A stretch of 64,000 nt of DNA from Polaribacter sp. BM10 (GTDB taxonomy: Bacteria; Bacteroidota; Bacteroidia; Flavobacteriales; Flavobacteriaceae). Under the pieces are notes generated by a model. It was not told the DNA's origin and made no database searches. It saw only the letters and a list, made by a program, of their open reading frames with translations. Of the stretch, positions 36,467-46,321 are shown in pieces. Each line of letters starts with the position of its first letter. The first letter of the stretch is position 1. Position numbers and translations under genes: made by a program. The stretch is taken from the NCBI RefSeq assembly GCF_002005425.1, contig NZ_CP019704.1, forward strand, positions 2,190,001-2,254,000, given 5' to 3'.

Positions 36467-37879
36467 TTAACAAATCCGAACCACACGTAAATTTAATATA
36501 TTTCCTAGTTTCTCAATTTTATTGGCAATATGCCCTACACCAATAACGCAATGATGCGATGGTCCTTGTTTGGACCATTCGTTCATAAAAGTACGAGCGC
36601 CTATTGAAAAACGGTAACGACTGTTTGTATTTCCTATTTGCAAAACTGGACCTTCTACAGATGCGCCTTCTGCTACTAATAAAAATACATCATCTTTTCC
36701 TTCTACTACAGATAATAAAGTTACAGGTCCATGTTTTACTGTCATTTGAATAGACAACCCTTTCCCTGGTTTTCCGTGATAAACAGGCAAAGGCACTAAT
36801 TGAACATTACCTTCTGCTATGGCAAAATGTGCAGGACCATCGTGACCCAACATCACAATATCATCATTAAAATCCATCGCATAAAACTCAGAAAAGGAAC
36901 CTCCAACACCAAAGGCGTCCATAATTTTCATAGCTTGCGCATTCTTTACCTCATATTCTCCTGCAACAGGTACGTTTTTCCCTGTTAATAAAGTATTTCC
37001 TGCAATAACGGAGGTTACAATATTTTCATACTCGTTGCCATTTTCACCTTCATAATAATAGGCTAACGAACCTAAATCGTGATTTTTTACTAATTTATCT
37101 AAAGCTATTGATGTTTTTGCTGCGCGAACCAATTCGTCATTCTCACAGGTATCAAGCACTTCAAACGTCCTTTTAAATTCATTTAACTTATCATCAACCT
37201 CAGCATCGGTAACAGCATCTCTGTATTTTTTTACTTCACACATTTCTACAATTTCTATGTGTGTGCCAAAGGCAGCGGATTGTTTGGTTAAATCGGAATA
37301 TACATCTAACATTCCTGCATAATAATGTCCTAAAACTCCGAGTCTGTTATTTTGCATTATGGATGCGACTTTTGTGGCATCTATCCAATCTTGAATATCA
37401 TCCCAAACAACTTGCTCTCCTAAATACCCTGTAACAAACTCATACTTTATTCCTGCACGATTAAATACATTGGCAAATTCTGGAACTGAACAAGCTTGAC
37501 AATGCGCCAACCATTCTCCTGTCATTTTTCCGCGATCGCCCAACGCATTAAAGCTTTCGTAATCTATGGCTGCAACGGGTTGTATGTTTAATATGATTAT
37601 TGGGCATTTTACCTTTTGTACTACAGGTAATACTGTTGATGACAAGGCATACGTTGAGATGTATAAAAACAAGATATCTACGTCTTCTTTTTTTAGTACC
37701 TCTGCTTTTTCTCTAGCAACAACAGGAGAATCTACCAAACCAACATTGACAACCTCTGCACCAAACTCTACCATTTTGGTGGCAATTTGTTGTTGGTAGC
37801 CTTCCAAACGTTCTAGCAGTCCTTCAAATTGTGGCCAATAGGTATCTAAACCAATACCAAATAATCCTACTTTTATCAT
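36467..37879 (-). CDS. L-fucose/L-arabinose isomerase-family sugar isomerase
   Basis: The 470-aa cytoplasmic protein belongs to the FucI/AraA superfamily: an N-terminal Rossmann-like domain (VGLFGIGLDTYWPQFEGL), and a C-terminal catalytic domain with metal-binding candidates E331 (GGSFSEFYAMDF), D336 and H351 (LGHDGPAHFA), and a late histidine pair (about H442/H443, PSHHCVIGVGH). The family interconverts aldoses and ketoses with Mn2+. Neither fucose nor arabinose is expected from ulvan, and the usual RhaA is missing from the window. An L-rhamnose isomerase role is therefore a reasonable guess, but not one that the sequence proves. It sits inside the operon between two sulfatase genes. Confidence 0.85.
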   Translation of the reverse strand: MIKVGLFGIGLDTYWPQFEGLLERLEGYQQQIATKMVEFGAEVVNVGLVDSPVVAREKAEVLKKEDVDILFLYISTYALSSTVLPVVQKVKCPIIILNIQPVAAIDYESFNALGDRGKMTGEWLAHCQACSVPEFANVFNRAGIKYEFVTGYLGEQVVWDDIQDWIDATKVASIMQNNRLGVLGHYYAGMLDVYSDLTKQSAAFGTHIEIVEMCEVKKYRDAVTDAEVDDKLNEFKRTFEVLDTCENDELVRAAKTSIALDKLVKNHDLGSLAYYYEGENGNEYENIVTSVIAGNTLLTGKNVPVAGEYEVKNAQAMKIMDAFGVGGSFSEFYAMDFNDDIVMLGHDGPAHFAIAEGNVQLVPLPVYHGKPGKGLSIQMTVKHGPVTLLSVVEGKDDVFLLVAEGASVEGPVLQIGNTNSRYRFSIGARTFMNEWSKQGPSHHCVIGVGHIANKIEKLGNILNLRVVRIC

Positions 37880-37892
37880 TATTTTTTTATTT

Positions 37893-39329
37893 TTATTTTA
37901 GTTTTAACCTAGTACTTAACTTCACTTTTAACTCTTTAACTAATTCTGGGTATTCTTCAGCGATATTCTTAGTTTCCTTTTCTGTTGTTGTGTGATTATA
38001 TAATTCTACAAATCCATCCTGATGTAATGTCATTCTATGCGTTGAAGTTCTGATGGTTGAAGCATTATTGTTGTAAGATATAGCATAGTGACCTGTAGCA
38101 TTCGGGTTTACTAATATTTCTTTTAGAGACGTACCATGAACATACTCAGGAGTTTCAATTTCTGCTAAATCACATAACGTCGGAAAAATATCGACTGTTT
38201 CTACAATAGCATCTGTATTCGCCCCTTCATTTTTCATTCCTGGATAATGAATTATTAAAGGAGCATGTAACGATTCCTCAAACAAACTATGTTTTCCCCA
38301 AATCGCATGTTCTCCTAAGTGCCAACCATGGTCTCCCCAAAGTACAACAATGGTGTTTTTATCTGCTCCTGTTTTTTTTAATGCTGCAAGAATTTTACCT
38401 ACTTGGGCATCTGCATAACTTACACATGCAGCATAATGACGACGCACATCATTCGCAAAATCAACATCTTTATTAGGGTTTTTACCCCAACGATTGTATT
38501 TCATAAATTCACCAGATCCATGCCATGTTGTTCTTCCTTTTGGTTTTTGAGGGTGTTTTATTTCAGGGAGGTCAACACCAGCATACCTATCATAATATGT
38601 TTTTGGTGCACCAAAAGGCAAGTGTGGTTTAATAATTCCAACAGCAAGAAAAAATGGATTTTCTTTATTACTGGCAAGTGCTCCTAGTTGTTTCACGGCT
38701 TCATCTGTAATTGCTCCATCTGGATAACTATTGTCGTCGCCTTCTACTGTCTGAAAAACAGCCATATCAGCTGATTTTACTCGAATCTGGCCATTAGCCA
38801 ATCCATGCATCATCCCTCGTGGGTGTTGCCATTCCGCAACTGGCATCAAATGCTTATCCCACGCATTAGGCATTTCTACTTTTATGCTATCATTCCAATT
38901 TTTTCCTCCTCTACCTCCAGGGTGATGAGATACTTTTCCAACCGAAACCGTTGTATAGCCATATGTTCTGAACCACTCTGGAATACTCTTATCTACTTTT
39001 AGATTACCTTGTTTTATTTTTTTTGCTCTACTAAAAAGTGCATTGTTTCCTGCTGGCCCATACTGCCCTGTTAATAAAGTATATCGAGATGGACCACAAC
39101 TTGGTGAGTTTACAAAATGCTTTTGGAATTTAATTCCTTTTTCCGCTAAAGCATCAATATTTGGAGAGTTAATATATTCAGCTCCAAAACTCTTTAACTC
39201 CGGACGAAGGTCATCTACACAAATAAGCAGCACATTTGGCTTTTGAACAATTTGTTGTTTTTGACAACTCGTCAACAAGAAAAAAAATAACGTAACAAAA
39301 AAAATAAGATCTAATTTTTTAACAATCAT
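37893..39329 (-). CDS. Sulfatase lipoprotein, family S1 (iduronate-2-sulfatase-like)
   Basis: The protein is 478 aa from the ATG at 39329, preferred over 39353 because it gives a compact lipoprotein signal with lipobox LLTSC (C22). The maturation motif is CGPSR (C78). [30 protein letters not shown] and [20 protein letters not shown] are typical of the iduronate-2-sulfatase-like group. It is similar in type to the sulfatase at 6784-8235. It is the fifth member of the long operon, between the enolase-superfamily gene and the isomerase gene. Desulfation of ulvan oligosaccharides is inferred. Confidence 0.93.
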   Translation of the reverse strand: MIVKKLDLIFFVTLFFFLLTSCQKQQIVQKPNVLLICVDDLRPELKSFGAEYINSPNIDALAEKGIKFQKHFVNSPSCGPSRYTLLTGQYGPAGNNALFSRAKKIKQGNLKVDKSIPEWFRTYGYTTVSVGKVSHHPGGRGGKNWNDSIKVEMPNAWDKHLMPVAEWQHPRGMMHGLANGQIRVKSADMAVFQTVEGDDNSYPDGAITDEAVKQLGALASNKENPFFLAVGIIKPHLPFGAPKTYYDRYAGVDLPEIKHPQKPKGRTTWHGSGEFMKYNRWGKNPNKDVDFANDVRRHYAACVSYADAQVGKILAALKKTGADKNTIVVLWGDHGWHLGEHAIWGKHSLFEESLHAPLIIHYPGMKNEGANTDAIVETVDIFPTLCDLAEIETPEYVHGTSLKEILVNPNATGHYAISYNNNASTIRTSTHRMTLHQDGFVELYNHTTTEKETKNIAEEYPELVKELKVKLSTRLKLK

Positions 39330-39379
39330 TATTCTATTTTTTATGGTTTTCAACAGTCTTTTAAAAAATTATAGTTTTG

Positions 39380-40609
39380 TTAAACTTCTATATACAATTC
39401 ACTTACCTTTTTCAAACGATCGGTGTCTATTTCTAGTCCAAAACCAGGTGCTGGTTTAAAGGAATAATATCCATTAGATTCCTTTTTTGTAGCTGCGCTT
39501 TGCAAACATTCTAAATAGATTTTAGAATCTTCTTTTTTCTCTATCGCTTCTACCCAAGTGGCTCCAACGCCAATCGCTATTTGTTGCCACGCAGAACAAG
39601 CTGGACCTACCAAACTATCATCGCCTATCATTACTTTTGCACCTATTTCTTGTATTTTATGCGCTAATTTTGCTGTATGAGTTAAACTTCCCATCGTAGA
39701 TGGATGCAAATTATAAATGTGTCCCATTCCTTTTTGCATAGTGTTGATGCCTTTCCAGGCAGGACGCATAGGCGCATCTGGAATTAAGGTCAACTCACCC
39801 ACCATTTCTTGCAACTCTATCCATTGCTTTGTTTTTAAATGTGCAGGGTCTTCAATGGCATTTAGTCCATTAGCCTTAAAACGATCTAAAATTCCTTTTA
39901 ATTCGTCTAAAGATTGCCACTTTTTATAGCCTTTATTGACATCTGAAATTACTACAGCATCATCTCCCAAAACATCTCGTATCGTTTTAAGTAACTTCAT
40001 ATCTACGTTTTCATCACCATACATTTTAAATTTCATATGATGACCAAGGTTTTGTTCGATACTTTTTTTGGCTTCTTCTCTAACTTTTTTCTCGTCCTTA
40101 TCTAAAATGCAATACAATCCCGGAACCGGATTTGTGCCTGTTAAACCTAGTAATTCAACAGCAGATTTGTTTTGAATTCTTCCTGATACATCTAAAAGCG
40201 CCATATCTAAAGACTCTAACATTTTTAAAGAGCGTTTAGAACCTAGCACTTGTTCTGACGCCAGTAATTTTTGAGCTTCACCAAGCGTTAACCCTTTAAA
40301 TTGTTCTAGATATTTAACCCAAGCTGTTGGTTTATAATCTGGATTGTTTTTTGAAGCTGGTGTTTCTGTCCAACCATAAAAATCTCCAGCTGAAATTTTA
40401 ATAAATAAATGCTGACGGTTATGCCAAGTTCCCCAAGAAAAATAACGAGGTATGTTAATATCATATCGAAATATTTCGATTTTTGTAATCTTTTCGTTTA
40501 AATATTCATTTCCATTTTTACTTGCACAAGCAGATAAAAGAGGATATGTTGCACCAACAATACCTAAAGCTGACATACTTTTTATAAAATCACGTCTGTT
40601 TGTTTTCAA
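39380..40609 (-). CDS. Tat-exported enolase-superfamily (mandelate racemase/dehydratase type) lipoprotein
   Basis: The 409-aa protein begins with a twin-arginine signal (TNRRDFIKS) ending in a lipobox (LLSAC, C28), so a folded enzyme would be exported and membrane-anchored. The rest is an enolase-superfamily capping domain and (beta/alpha)7-beta barrel with a KxK motif (K193, K195 in MKFKMYGD) and the metal triad D223 (ISDVNKG), E253 (IEDPAH) and D278 (IPDAPM). Members of this group are sugar-acid dehydratases or racemases acting by alpha-proton abstraction from carboxylates. Most known ones are cytoplasmic, so export is unusual. Uronic or aldonic acids produced outside the inner membrane are possible substrates. 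It is third from the end of the GH78 block in the long operon, 17 bp after a GH78 gene. Confidence 0.85.
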   Translation of the reverse strand: MKTNRRDFIKSMSALGIVGATYPLLSACASKNGNEYLNEKITKIEIFRYDINIPRYFSWGTWHNRQHLFIKISAGDFYGWTETPASKNNPDYKPTAWVKYLEQFKGLTLGEAQKLLASEQVLGSKRSLKMLESLDMALLDVSGRIQNKSAVELLGLTGTNPVPGLYCILDKDEKKVREEAKKSIEQNLGHHMKFKMYGDENVDMKLLKTIRDVLGDDAVVISDVNKGYKKWQSLDELKGILDRFKANGLNAIEDPAHLKTKQWIELQEMVGELTLIPDAPMRPAWKGINTMQKGMGHIYNLHPSTMGSLTHTAKLAHKIQEIGAKVMIGDDSLVGPACSAWQQIAIGVGATWVEAIEKKEDSKIYLECLQSAATKKESNGYYSFKPAPGFGLEIDTDRLKKVSELYIEV

Positions 40610-40626
40610 TAAAAATTTATTTAAAT

Positions 40627-43002
40627 CTAATTATAAGTAGCATTAATTTTCCAAAAACCAGCTTGAACTTTAAATTTTAGAAACTTTTCGTTTTCACTAA
40701 AAAAATCAAACCCTTTTACCTTTTTTTTGTTTCTACCTTTTTTCCAAACCAATTTTCCATTTGCAAACACTTCTGTTATTAATTTACCTGTCTTAGGAAT
40801 CCCAATTATTGCTGTGGTATTCTCTGGTGATAGTAATTCTAATTGATATGCGTTATGTTTTACTTCTAAATCAATGGTAATGTTTCCTTTTACTGTTGGA
40901 ATCACTTTTTTCAATTGCTTAAAATATACCAGATTTGGCAATATTTGGTATTCGCTCCACCCTACTTTAGTTGGTGCAACTCCAGCTATGTATTTTGATA
41001 AAATTTTATTGGAACCATTCCAAGCGTGATTGTAACTTCCGCCTTTTGGAAACATTTCATACAAAGTAGACATCGATTTTTTATCTACTTGACTTTGGTA
41101 CTGGTCTTTCATTCTTGCTAAAGAGGCGCTATGTCTGCCTGCCATACACATTGCTTCTTCTGCAAGCCACTCAAAATGTGGACTTGAAAAACGATTTGGA
41201 ATTAAAACATTATCTACAATTTGATTGTGAAATTTTGAATTTGCAATTCCTGAAACAATTGCAATAGCATTAGCTCTATCGTCTTTTAATTTTTCTGCAT
41301 TGCTACTGTAAAATCCGTTCTTCCAGTATACTTTTTCAAATGCAGGTTTCATCTTCTTCATTCGGTCTTTATACCATTTGGCGTGCGCGTCTTCTCCTAA
41401 AACTTCTGCCATTTCTTTGGCTTTAGATAAAGCTAAATAATAAAAAGCTGCTTGAATTGGTTCTTTATCTGCTGTGTTCTTAACTCCCCAATCTACCCAA
41501 TCCCAAGCATCTGGACTTTTCCTTTTACGATATTCTGGCAATCCGTTTTCTTGCATTGGAAATAATACTAAATACTCATATACAAATGGATACACCTTTT
41601 GTAAGGTTTCTTTGTCGCCAGTATTTAAATAATAAGGCCAAATCCCTTGAGCAATGAATTGTAAACTTTGTGCCACCAATTCGCGAACTCTTAAAGGACC
41701 TAACGCACCTATTACACCATCTTGACTAAAAGACATCGTTTGCAGAATCGCCTTTTTAAGTAGTTGGCGCCCTGCATTATCCATAGAATAAAATAGGTAA
41801 CCTGTTTGGTCGGCTACATCTCCAATCCAAAGTGCACGCTCTCTATCTGGGCAATCCATAAAATTATCTCGAGCACAAACAAATAAGGTATTATTTCCCA
41901 TCCACCATAAACGGTTATAAAATGGATCATCAATTTCAAAATCACCAACCATTTCTCCTACACTCATCCACCTGTACTTTAATGCTTTTACTTTAACACC
42001 TTTTGGAATGGTATAACATATTTCATTACCATTCATCCAAGAAAAACTTTCAAATTTCTGAGTTCCTGCTTTGGTGATATAAGTTGCTGTAATTTTATTA
42101 AGTCGATTGTCTGTTGTTACAAAAATTGTATCGCCAGCTTTTGCCTCGACTTCTAAATACGGTGTAATTTGTTTATTAAAAGGAAGTTTGCATTTTATAA
42201 CTTTTCCATTGCTTATAAATGGAAATTGTAAATCATTATGATTTTTATAATTTTCTAAACCATGGTTTATTAACTGAGGTACAATATTCGGCTCTAGATT
42301 ATACCAAGGTGCAATACCTGCATTTCCTTTTTCTAAGGATTTTGGCCAATTACTATCATCAAAATTAGAAGTATACCAAGCATTTTTAGACCAATCTCCC
42401 ATGGACTTTTTAGCATCAAACTGCACAGGATACTGAACTAAAGCTTTACTCGCAGGTGGTATGTTATTGTTGTAGGCTGGGTGTTGAATGGCTTTCCAAG
42501 ATGCATTAGAAACTAATTTTTGATTTCCAATTTGTGCAGAAAACAAAAGACCTCCTTTTCCACTATCAATATGGGTGCCTTTATGTGTTTCTCTTCCCCA
42601 AAACCAAACTAATATTGCAATAGTATTGTTACCTTTTTTTAAATAAGGTTGAATATTAATCGTTTCGTACCAAGAGTTTGTAGGTGTTATTTTTTTCTTT
42701 CTATTCCAGTCTCCTGCTTGACTTGGGCCTCTTGACAAACCTCCTTCAAAAATTACCATTTCTCCGTTTATCCATAACCAAAACTTGCTATCTACAGCAA
42801 TATGTGCTTCAACTATTTCCGGAATTTCTTCTACTGCAATTGTTTTTCTAAAACTCATCCATGTGTTAGATGGACCATCTTCTTCTTGCCAAATCCATTG
42901 AGCGCCTTCCCAATTTGGCGACGTAGCTGCAAAATTTACTAAGGTTGTAAAAAGAATCGTAAGTAGAAATAAGACTTCTTTTTTAAGGTTTAATTTGAAC
43001 AT
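40627..43002 (-). CDS. Alpha-L-rhamnosidase-like protein, GH78 (divergent)
   Basis: The 791-aa secreted protein has a signal peptide (to about residue 25, NFAA), without a lipobox. It lacks the first fibronectin-like domain of the other GH78 here and opens directly with a jelly roll (GAQWIWQEEDGP, HIAVDSKFWLWINGEMV). The barrel contains NFMDCPDRERALWIGDVADQ (about 380-400), retaining the Asp, Glu and second Asp of GH78, and the C-terminal region has KYIAGVAPTKVGWSEYQI. It follows the larger GH78 by 6 bp and is likely co-transcribed. The overall divergence suggests another linkage or substituent than the other three rhamnosidases. Confidence 0.85.
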   Translation of the reverse strand: MFKLNLKKEVLFLLTILFTTLVNFAATSPNWEGAQWIWQEEDGPSNTWMSFRKTIAVEEIPEIVEAHIAVDSKFWLWINGEMVIFEGGLSRGPSQAGDWNRKKKITPTNSWYETINIQPYLKKGNNTIAILVWFWGRETHKGTHIDSGKGGLLFSAQIGNQKLVSNASWKAIQHPAYNNNIPPASKALVQYPVQFDAKKSMGDWSKNAWYTSNFDDSNWPKSLEKGNAGIAPWYNLEPNIVPQLINHGLENYKNHNDLQFPFISNGKVIKCKLPFNKQITPYLEVEAKAGDTIFVTTDNRLNKITATYITKAGTQKFESFSWMNGNEICYTIPKGVKVKALKYRWMSVGEMVGDFEIDDPFYNRLWWMGNNTLFVCARDNFMDCPDRERALWIGDVADQTGYLFYSMDNAGRQLLKKAILQTMSFSQDGVIGALGPLRVRELVAQSLQFIAQGIWPYYLNTGDKETLQKVYPFVYEYLVLFPMQENGLPEYRKRKSPDAWDWVDWGVKNTADKEPIQAAFYYLALSKAKEMAEVLGEDAHAKWYKDRMKKMKPAFEKVYWKNGFYSSNAEKLKDDRANAIAIVSGIANSKFHNQIVDNVLIPNRFSSPHFEWLAEEAMCMAGRHSASLARMKDQYQSQVDKKSMSTLYEMFPKGGSYNHAWNGSNKILSKYIAGVAPTKVGWSEYQILPNLVYFKQLKKVIPTVKGNITIDLEVKHNAYQLELLSPENTTAIIGIPKTGKLITEVFANGKLVWKKGRNKKKVKGFDFFSENEKFLKFKVQAGFWKINATYN

Positions 43003-43008
43003 TTTTAA

Positions 43009-46000
43009 TTAATTTTTATCAAAAATTTTAATTTCTTTAATTGAAGGTGGTTGTTTTGCATCAACAATAAAAACCCTAACTTTTGTGGTTTTTATTTGAT
43101 CAAATTGATGCGTTTTGATTGCACCACAACTAGTTCCTTTTACAATATCTTTCCATTTACCATTTTCTAAATATTGTAGTTTATAAGAAGTGATATTATT
43201 TTCATATTCATCAACAATAATCTGATTAAACGTCTGTGGTTTTACCCATTCTACTTCTAAATATTGATTTTTAGTTTCTGTTGCTAACCAACGTGTTTCT
43301 TCATCTTCATCATTTACTCTAAAAGCTTCAAAAACGGGTAGTTTTTCTGTTTTAATAAACATTGACGAAGCATTCATTCTTCCTAGTTTTGCTAAGTTTT
43401 TTGAATCTGCTAAAGGTTCTGGAAATTGGGTCTTAGGCATTTGATCCACCTTAAAATTGTAAACTCCAGAAGTAACATTATAAACTACATAATTACCAAC
43501 AGCTTTACTCTTTTCTGTTCCTACATAAGTGATATTGTCCGATTTCTCTACTAAAAGACCATTTTCACTGATTCCGTCTTTACTTGTTGCTGGTAAATAG
43601 ACTTTAGCTCTCGTATTTACCGGGATTTCAATGTGAAATGTTGCGCCATTATCTTCTTTTTTCCAGTTTACAACTACGTTTCCATACATCGATTCATAGC
43701 TTGTGTTTGCATAAGTTAAATCGCCAACAGGTGCAGGTTTTACAATCATATTTTGCATTCCTAATTCTTCAGGATTTGGGCGAATTCCGCCAAAACCTTT
43801 GATAAAATATCCGCCAATTCCAGTATAACACGTATGTATTTGACTGTTTCCAACTGCAGACCAACGTTCTGGCCAAACTGTTTTTCCTTGTTCTAAAAAA
43901 TAACCATAACTAGGGTGATGCTTGTCTCTTAACAACTCGTAAATTAAATCCATACGCTCTCCATACTCTGTAAAATAACGCGTATAAAGTGCCTGACCAG
44001 AACTTCCTGTATCGTAATACGGAAATTTATACAAGACATTATCCACTAAATTGGCTGCTACTTTTTCTTTTTCTGATGCTGGTGTTACGCCAGATATTAA
44101 GGCAAAAGCTTGATCTACTTGATATCCTTTTACATATTTTCCAGTTTCTGGATTATAGGATAATTTATGTGTCGCTTCTTGTTGAACCTTCAGTCTATTC
44201 TTATAAGTTTTAGCATCTTCGGTTTTACCTAAAACGGCTGCAATATTCATTGCATTTTCTAACATAAACGCATACAAACAGTTGTTAAAATGAATGGCTT
44301 CTGGCGAGTTACTACTTGTCCAGAAGTTACCTCTTGGTGTACACCAATCTCCCAATCCTGGAAATTCTCTTAAGCCCTGTTTGCCTGCTTTTATGGCTCC
44401 TTTTGTTTTGTAATTTGAATTTTCATACAACCAAGACATCCATTTTTGCATAGACTTATAATTGTCTTTCAATACTTTTTTATCACCCAACATTCTGTAG
44501 GTTTCCCAAACAGTTAGTGGGTTATTTGCTTTCCACATTAAAAACGGACGATCTTCTTCATTAATCACAGCACGTGTTTTTCCATCTGGTAATTGTGCAT
44601 CTCTTGTGTATTGTAAATACTGATCCATATAAGCGCCACTCTCAAAATTTGGCAAAGCATCTCCATACATTGCAGCTACTGTTACTTCTCCCCAACCACG
44701 ACGTTCACGATGTGGACAATCTACTAAAATACCATCCATAGTATTGGCTAAATAAGTGTTTAAGTTCACTTGATAAATCTGATTTAATTGCTCACTTGAG
44801 GATTTAAAACTACTAATCTGTTTACGATTGTTTGTAACAACATAACCTGTTGCATCTTCTATTTTAGGTTGATATTTTAATCCGTGAATGGTAATCCAAC
44901 GTCCGCCTGCGACATTAAATCGATTTTGAAATTTCCCTTTACTTGATTTCCCAAAAATGTATTTACTTTTCTGTTTCCAATTCGATTGTACTTCTGTTCT
45001 GTCGCTAATTTCAAATAAAATAGAATCTCCTTCTTGCCCTTGATACAAATCCATTTCGAAAAAACCAGTATAATTTTCTCCCATATCAATTCTGTAGCTT
45101 CCATCATCATTTTTATCAACTCCAATCGCTTTTATTGCTTTAAATTTTACTTGAGGCTCTACCATTTGCGCACTTAAAGTAGCTCTAATAGGGCTATATA
45201 ATGCGCGTACTTCTCTATCTTTATTACTATTTAAGGCAAAACTAATGTTGTTGCCTTCTGGTATTTTCGCATTCAGTTCTTTGTGATTATACACACTGGC
45301 ATTCATCCAACTGCTATCATCATATTCTGCCGTATTCCAATCATCTTCCCGTTTACGGTCATCAATGGTTTCTCCTCCAAAACGTAAAATATCCCAATCT
45401 CCATAATATTCCGTATGACTTTTTTTAGTTTTCCAAGTAGTGTCTGTTTTTAGAGTAATTTGTTTACCTCCTGCAACAATTTCGGCTTGTGCTTTAAATA
45501 CAAAAGGGATGTTTCTATATTCTCTAATTCTTCGCCAACGAGACCAACCTGCAGCGTGCCAAATGGCAATAACATTATCTCCTTTTTTTAGTTTATCAGA
45601 AATATCATAGGTTAAATAAGCAATCCTTTTTTTCATGTAAGTTGATACAGGATTCATTACATTTTCTGTAATTTTTTCTCCATTTACATACAATTCGTGA
45701 TACCCGAAAGACCCAACAAACACAAATGCTGATGAAGCTTTATCTGAAAGTGTTACATTTTTTCTGTACCAATTATGGTCTGTTTTTTTCTGATTCGGTT
45801 TTAAAATCCAATCACCTTTCCAATCTGATTGTTTTAATAAGCCCATTGAAAATTTCCCATAATCGCTCCAATTTGAGGCATACCCATCCTTATCCCAAAC
45901 TTTTACTTTCCAGAAATAGGGTTTCGCAGATTGTAATTCATTTCCTTTATACGTGTTATTCACAGATTGATTGGAATCTACCTTACCAGAATCCCAAACA

Positions 46001-46248
46001 TCTGCAATATTTTTATCAAGATTCTCTAAACTACTAGCTACAAGAACTTGATAAGCAGTTTGTTTTTGTCCTCTAGTTTGATTTGTTTCAAAAAGTTTCC
46101 AGCTTAAACGAGGTTTTATATTCTCTATTCCTAATGGATTCTTGCGATATTCACATTTTAAATCGTTTACTTTTATCACTGATGAGGATTCGCATCCATA
46201 AAAAACACCTATAAGAAAAATTAATATGAATGGGTACCTTTTAATCAT
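43009..46248 (-). CDS. Alpha-L-rhamnosidase lipoprotein, GH78, with F5/8-type C domain
   Basis: The 1079-aa enzyme has a lipobox FYGC (C19). A GH78 body (fibronectin-like, jelly rolls with FVGSFGYHELYVNGEKI, barrel) is followed by a C-terminal F5/8 type C galactose-binding domain (about 945-1079; FRVNDEDEETRWLATE...NQYLEVEW). The catalytic block reads LVDCPHRERRGWGEVT (about 508-523): the first Asp and the Glu are kept but the second Asp of the GH78 pattern is replaced by Glu. The 73-bp gap upstream has no operator copy, so it is probably read through from the gene at 46322-48238. The extra binding module suggests action near an insoluble or long substrate. Confidence 0.92.
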   Translation of the reverse strand: MIKRYPFILIFLIGVFYGCESSSVIKVNDLKCEYRKNPLGIENIKPRLSWKLFETNQTRGQKQTAYQVLVASSLENLDKNIADVWDSGKVDSNQSVNNTYKGNELQSAKPYFWKVKVWDKDGYASNWSDYGKFSMGLLKQSDWKGDWILKPNQKKTDHNWYRKNVTLSDKASSAFVFVGSFGYHELYVNGEKITENVMNPVSTYMKKRIAYLTYDISDKLKKGDNVIAIWHAAGWSRWRRIREYRNIPFVFKAQAEIVAGGKQITLKTDTTWKTKKSHTEYYGDWDILRFGGETIDDRKREDDWNTAEYDDSSWMNASVYNHKELNAKIPEGNNISFALNSNKDREVRALYSPIRATLSAQMVEPQVKFKAIKAIGVDKNDDGSYRIDMGENYTGFFEMDLYQGQEGDSILFEISDRTEVQSNWKQKSKYIFGKSSKGKFQNRFNVAGGRWITIHGLKYQPKIEDATGYVVTNNRKQISSFKSSSEQLNQIYQVNLNTYLANTMDGILVDCPHRERRGWGEVTVAAMYGDALPNFESGAYMDQYLQYTRDAQLPDGKTRAVINEEDRPFLMWKANNPLTVWETYRMLGDKKVLKDNYKSMQKWMSWLYENSNYKTKGAIKAGKQGLREFPGLGDWCTPRGNFWTSSNSPEAIHFNNCLYAFMLENAMNIAAVLGKTEDAKTYKNRLKVQQEATHKLSYNPETGKYVKGYQVDQAFALISGVTPASEKEKVAANLVDNVLYKFPYYDTGSSGQALYTRYFTEYGERMDLIYELLRDKHHPSYGYFLEQGKTVWPERWSAVGNSQIHTCYTGIGGYFIKGFGGIRPNPEELGMQNMIVKPAPVGDLTYANTSYESMYGNVVVNWKKEDNGATFHIEIPVNTRAKVYLPATSKDGISENGLLVEKSDNITYVGTEKSKAVGNYVVYNVTSGVYNFKVDQMPKTQFPEPLADSKNLAKLGRMNASSMFIKTEKLPVFEAFRVNDEDEETRWLATETKNQYLEVEWVKPQTFNQIIVDEYENNITSYKLQYLENGKWKDIVKGTSCGAIKTHQFDQIKTTKVRVFIVDAKQPPSIKEIKIFDKN

Positions 46249-46321
46249 TTGTAAATTTTTAGACAGGTATTAAATTTCTGTGATTATTGCATAAATTGTA
46301 ATAAAATAGAATCAGAAAAAA

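Noticed and set aside
46255..46275. GACAGGTATT in the gap before the large GH78 gene as an operator copy
   Set aside because: It has the wrong orientation relative to the gene, an imperfect core, and no second half-site at 10 bp.
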